Shown here one piece after another: positions 5,987 to 8,428 of a stretch of DNA of 8,428 nucleotides (position 1 is its first letter; the number at the start of each line of letters is the position of its first letter). The notes under the pieces are model-generated. The model did not search any database and was not told the origin of the DNA. It saw nothing but the letters and a program-made list of their open reading frames with translations. Made by a program: the position numbers and the translations under genes. The DNA is from DASTPP01 sp035762175. Lineage in GTDB: Bacteria; Myxococcota_A; Polyangia; Polyangiales; Polyangiaceae. The stretch spans positions 1 to 8,428 of the forward strand of contig DASTPP010000207.1 in the NCBI GenBank assembly GCA_035762175.1, in the 5' to 3' direction.

Positions 5987-6931
5987 TCAGCCGCCCCCGA
6001 GCAGGCCCGCCCGCTCGGCCGCCAGCCCCCAGCGGACCCCCCGATCGGAGACATAAAGGCCCTTGGCCCCGCACCAGCCGAGCACGCTCGCGAGCAGCTC
6101 GGCCCCGGCCACGATGACGTCGGCACGGGCGGGGTCGAGACCCGGAAGGCCCTTGCGCTCTTCGAGCGGCAACGAGGCGAGCCGCTCGAGCGTCGACTCG
6201 ACCTCGGCCAGGGTCATTCGTACCCCATGCACCCGGGCGCCGTCGTAGGGGTGCACCCCCCGGCTGACGGCCGCGAGGGTCGTGACCGTGCCCGCCACCC
6301 CGACCAGCTCGCCCCCGAGAGCGCCGCCCGGCAGCCGCCCCAAGGCCTCGAGCGTCGCGGCCCGCATGGCCTCGCGCTCGGCGAGGGTGGGGGGGTCGTT
6401 GCGGACGAACCGTTCGGTAAGCCGTACTGCGCCCACATTGACGCTGTGGGCGGACTCGACCTCGAGGGCGCCGGCCGAGCGGGCGCCCTCGACCCACTCG
6501 GTGCTACCGCCGCCGATGTCGAGCACCGCCACCCGGCCCCCGAGCGAGAGGCCCGAGAGGGCGCCGCCGAAGGTCAGCCTCGCCTCGTCTTCGCCCGACA
6601 GCACCCGCGGCCGCTCGCCGAGCAGCGCCTCGGCCCGGTCAAGGAAGGGCGCGCCGCCCTCGGCGTCGCGCAGGGCGCTCGTGCCGACGGCCGCCACGGG
6701 GAAGGCGCCGAGCGCCCGCGCCTCGTCGGCGTAGCGCTCGAGACAGGCGAGGGTGCGGGCCTCGGCGTCGGGGTGCAGGCGCCCCGAGGCGTCGACCCCC
6801 TGGCCGAGGCGCGTGATGGTCGCCCGCTCGCAGACCGGATGCAACTCACCCCCCGAAGCTTCGGCCACCAAGAGCAACACCGTGTTGGTGCCGATGTCGA
6901 TGGCGGCGAAGCGGGGGGGGGAGGCTGGCAT
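5987..6931 (-). CDS. Ppx/GppA-family phosphatase (exopolyphosphatase or pppGpp phosphohydrolase)
   Basis: 314 residues, the short single-module form (PF02541), without the HD-type extra domain of long Ppx proteins. ASKHA-fold enzymes of this family remove the terminal phosphate of polyphosphate and/or hydrolyse pppGpp to ppGpp; sequence does not decide which. All expected motifs are present: AIDIGTNTVLLLV (10-22, phosphate-1), AAVGTSALRDA (80-90), SGEDEARLTFGG (112-123, with the catalytic-Glu region), VLDIGGGSTEW (136-146, phosphate-2), VGVAGTVTTLAA (210-221, adenosine motif) and the closing VSDRGVRWGL (294-303). The ATG at 6931 lies 7 bases after the stop of the OmpA-like gene and has no good ribosome-binding site, so translation is probably coupled to that gene. 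It is expected to act in the cytoplasm. Identity at family level is firm. Confidence 0.93.
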   Translation of the reverse strand: MPASPPRFAAIDIGTNTVLLLVAEASGGELHPVCERATITRLGQGVDASGRLHPDAEARTLACLERYADEARALGAFPVAAVGTSALRDAEGGAPFLDRAEALLGERPRVLSGEDEARLTFGGALSGLSLGGRVAVLDIGGGSTEWVEGARSAGALEVESAHSVNVGAVRLTERFVRNDPPTLAEREAMRAATLEALGRLPGGALGGELVGVAGTVTTLAAVSRGVHPYDGARVHGVRMTLAEVESTLERLASLPLEERKGLPGLDPARADVIVAGAELLASVLGWCGAKGLYVSDRGVRWGLAAERAGLLGGG

Positions 6932-6938
6932 GGGGCGC

Positions 6939-7754
6939 TCAGCGGGTCAGGCTCTGCAGGTCGAGCATCTCTTCGACGTTCGGCAGCACGACCAGCTCGA
7001 CGCGGCGGTTCTTGCGCCGGTTCTCGTCGGTGTCGTTCGGCGCCACCGGGTCGTTCTCGCCGTAGCCCGACGCCGACCAGCGCTTCGGGTCGAGCGTCGC
7101 GCCCTTGCGGCCCTTCGCGTTCGTCAGAAAGACCGTCACCTCGCGGGCGCGCATCAAGCTCAGGCCCCAGTTGTCGACGTGCGGCCCGCCGTAAGGTTTG
7201 TTGTCGGTGTGGCCGGCGACCTGGTAGGTGCGCGAGTTGAGGCCGGGGTCCTTGCCGATGACGTCGGCGACCTGCTCGAGCATGTTGCGCCCGTCGGTCT
7301 TGAGGTCGGTGCGGCCCGACTCGAAGAGCAGGTCGCCCGGCAGCTGAATGACCATGCGGTTGTTGCGCACGGTCACGTTCAGGCCGAGGCGGGTCAGCGA
7401 CTCGAGCTTGCGCTTCAACTGCTCGAAGCGCGCCTTGATCGCGTCGAGCTGCTCTTTTTCGCGCTTGAGCCGCTCGATGAGCCGCTTCTGCTCTTCGGCC
7501 GTCTTCGACAGATCGCCCGCCTGGCCCGTGGCCTTCGCCAGCTCGCCGCGCAGGTTGGCGATGTCGTCGGTCGCCTTGGCGAGGTCGTCGTCGCACTTCT
7601 TCTTGTCGGCCGAGGTCTTGTTCAGGCGGCCGTTCAACTCTTCGATTTCCTTGAGCTTTTGCTGCCACTCTTCCTCGCTGTGGCCGCAGCCCGCGGTCGT
7701 GCCCGCGAAGGCAAAGGCCAGAGCCAGGGGCGCGAGACGGCGGACGAAGGTCAT
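6939..7754 (-). CDS. OmpA-like peptidoglycan-associated lipoprotein with coiled-coil stalk
   Basis: 271 residues from the ATG at 7754, chosen because GAGGAGG (7772-7766) precedes it by 11 bases; longer in-frame readings include that site. MTFVRRLAPLALAFAFAGTT is a signal peptide and AGC puts a probable lipidated Cys at 23 (Thr at -3 is not ideal). Residues 28-121 are a charged heptad-like coiled coil (KEIEELNGRL, LIERLKREKEQL, KRKLESL). The C-terminal OmpA/MotB-type domain (about 125-256) binds peptidoglycan: VIQLPGDLLFESGRTDL (135-151), VAGHTDN (179-185), LSLMRAREV (198-206), and SASGYGENDPVAPN (227-240) with ENRRKNRRVEL (244-254). Asp184 and Arg202 align with the diaminopimelate-binding pair known in OmpA. 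Likely role: a periplasmic link between outer membrane and wall. The Ppx/GppA gene follows after 7 bases. A TTGACG-N18-TAGGGT box lies upstream. Confidence 0.92.
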   Translation of the reverse strand: MTFVRRLAPLALAFAFAGTTAGCGHSEEEWQQKLKEIEELNGRLNKTSADKKKCDDDLAKATDDIANLRGELAKATGQAGDLSKTAEEQKRLIERLKREKEQLDAIKARFEQLKRKLESLTRLGLNVTVRNNRMVIQLPGDLLFESGRTDLKTDGRNMLEQVADVIGKDPGLNSRTYQVAGHTDNKPYGGPHVDNWGLSLMRAREVTVFLTNAKGRKGATLDPKRWSASGYGENDPVAPNDTDENRRKNRRVELVVLPNVEEMLDLQSLTR

Positions 7755-7839
7755 GGCGTCGAGAGCCTCCTCGTACTGGGGCGTGGGGGGGCGAGCGGGC
7801 GCGCGCTCGGGGCGAGCCACCGCCGCTCGAATCGCGCGC

Positions 7840-7869
7840 ACCCTAGTCGCGCCCTCGCGCGTTCGTCAA
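7840..7869 (-). promoter_or_regulatory. Candidate promoter of the OmpA-like/Ppx operon
   Basis: On the minus strand TTGACG (7869-7864), then 18 bases, then TAGGGT (7845-7840). Expected start near 7833 gives a leader of about 80 bases. The -10 is weak (3 of 6). The same TTGACG-N18-TAG layout occurs at 204-233. Confidence 0.4.
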
Positions 7870-7923
7870 CGCCGCCGCACAGCCCCGCCGAAGGCCAAAA
7901 ATCAGGGAAAAGTTCGGGTTTCT

Positions 7924-7948
7924 GGCCCCCGTCAAGGCCCCCCGTCAA
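7924..7948. repeat. 12/13-bp tandem repeat in the ompA/H1-like divergent region
   Basis: GGCCCCCGTCAA (7924-7935) and GGCCCCCCGTCAA (7936-7948) are adjacent direct copies differing by one C. They lie between the two divergent promoters, so they could be a regulator site, but no known operator is recognised. Confidence 0.5.
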
Positions 7949-7996
7949 GAAAAGTAAAAAAAAAGCATTGACAGGGACAATGCGTGGCCATACATC
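7949..7996 (+). promoter_or_regulatory. Promoter of the histone H1-like gene with upstream A-tract
   Basis: A perfect TTGACA (7968-7973) is followed after 17 bases by TACATC (7991-7996; 3 of 6). Just upstream lies AAGAAAAGTAAAAAAAAAG (7947-7965), which is very unusual in this GC-rich sequence and looks like an alpha-subunit UP element. Expected transcription start is about 8003, giving a leader of about 55 bases. Confidence 0.6.
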
Positions 7997-8000
7997 TCAT

Positions 8001-8031
8001 GCAACATCTGTTGCCTGGCCTGGTTTAGGCC
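8001..8031 (+). promoter_or_regulatory. Palindrome and hairpin at the predicted H1-like transcription start
   Basis: GCAACA-TC-TGTTGC (8001-8014) is a perfect 6-bp inverted repeat at or next to the predicted start of transcription. It is followed by GGCCT-GGTTT-AGGCC (8017-8031). The first could be a repressor operator; both could form RNA hairpins in the 5' leader. No known regulator motif is recognised. Confidence 0.45.
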
Positions 8032-8057
8032 CCTTGGTAACGGAGGAGGGTCATCCC

Positions 8058-8428
8058 ATGGCTGCTGCGAAGACGAAGAAAACCACGACGAAAGCCAAGA
8101 CGGCGAAGAAGACCACGGCCAAATCGGCCCCGAAGACGGCCAAGCGCGCCACCGCCAAGCGCGGCGCGACGGCCAAGAAGGGCACCACGGCCAAGCGCGC
8201 GACCGCCAAGCGCGGCGCGACGGCCAAGAAGACCGCGGGCCGTCGCCCGGCGGCCAAGAAGGGCACGGCCAAGCGCGGCGGCACGACCAAGCGCGCCGCG
8301 GCCAAGAAGGGCACGGCCCGCGGCGCGGCCAAGGGCACGGCCAAGCGCGGCACCACCCGTGGCGCGGCGGCCCGCGGCGGCGCCCGCTCGGGCGGCGGCG
8401 CCCGCGGCGGCGCCCGCGCGTCCGGCCG
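8058..8428 (+). CDS. Histone H1-like DNA-binding protein, 3' end outside the window
   Basis: An open frame from the ATG at 8058 runs to the last base without a stop (123 codons seen). Ribosome-binding site GGAGGAGGG (8042-8050) precedes the ATG. The product begins MAAAKTKKTTTKAKTAKKTT and is almost wholly Ala, Lys, Thr, Arg and Gly in AKK/AKR units (ATAKRGATAKKG), resembling the eukaryotic H1 C-terminal tail and bacterial H1-like proteins such as chlamydial Hc2, also seen in Myxococcota. A 41-base stretch at 8140 recurs 51 bases (17 codons) later at 8191. From about residue 88 composition shifts from Lys/Thr toward Arg/Gly (RGGARSGGGARGG). Such proteins bind and compact DNA without sequence specificity. 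The opposite strand also has an ATG-to-stop open frame (8356-8051), but it is an anti-sense shadow rich in Ala/Val/Pro without a ribosome-binding site. Whether a folded domain follows is not visible. Confidence 0.88.
   Translation, partial: MAAAKTKKTTTKAKTAKKTTAKSAPKTAKRATAKRGATAKKGTTAKRATAKRGATAKKTAGRRPAAKKGTAKRGGTTKRAAAKKGTARGAAKGTAKRGTTRGAAARGGARSGGGARGGARASG

Noticed and set aside
8051..8356. A 101-codon minus-strand frame rich in Leu/Ala/Val
   Set aside because: It is the antisense shadow of the H1-like gene; Lys/Ala/Arg codons read backwards give hydrophobic residues that mimic a membrane protein. The plus strand has the promoter and ribosome-binding site.

Overview
The window is very GC-rich and reads like Myxococcota (former Deltaproteobacteria; perhaps a Polyangia-type lineage). 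The main support is a CdnL/CarD-type RNA polymerase regulator close to the Myxococcus type, a lysine/alanine-rich histone H1-like gene, several predicted lipoproteins with very GC-rich codons, and long non-coding ORFs created by the base composition. The phylum call is inference from gene style; no rRNA is present.

Layout, left to right. (1) A minus-strand cluster runs leftward from 3955: a beta-class (motif IV before motif I) DNA methyltransferase, a membrane-anchored zincin with two CxxC knuckles, a secreted parvulin-like (PpiC/SurA-type) protein, and the start of an exported glycine-rich protein that leaves the window at base 1. The first two are joined by a 40-bp tandem duplication spanning the methyltransferase stop codon and the next gene's ribosome-binding site. 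(2) One plus-strand gene, a small NTF2-like lipoprotein (4048-4527), diverges from the methyltransferase. (3) An intergenic block, 4528-4832, holds a ~220-bp quasi-palindromic element with 32-bp terminal inverted repeats and then the intrinsic terminator of cdnL. (4) cdnL (minus, 4833-5339) lies behind a long leader with several GC palindromes and a good sigma70-type promoter near 5625-5653. (5) A minus-strand pair encodes an OmpA-like coiled-coil lipoprotein (7754-6939) and, 7 bases later, a short Ppx/GppA-family phosphatase (6931-5987). (6) A ~300-bp divergent regulatory region separates ompA from a histone H1-like gene on the plus strand (8058 to the window end, no stop reached), which has an A-tract, a TTGACA box, a palindrome near the predicted start of transcription and a strong ribosome-binding site.

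Functionally the window mixes envelope genes (OmpA-like lipoprotein, parvulin-like protein, two small exported proteins, a membrane zincin) with chromosome and transcription genes (DNA methyltransferase, CdnL, H1-like protein, Ppx/GppA). I found no restriction enzyme beside the methyltransferase, no CRISPR array, no tRNA or rRNA and no transposase. The least explained items are the inverted-repeat element at 4534-4754, the zinc-knuckle/zincin/membrane-anchor protein, and the palindrome-rich cdnL leader. I see no clear evidence of a wholly new multi-gene system.
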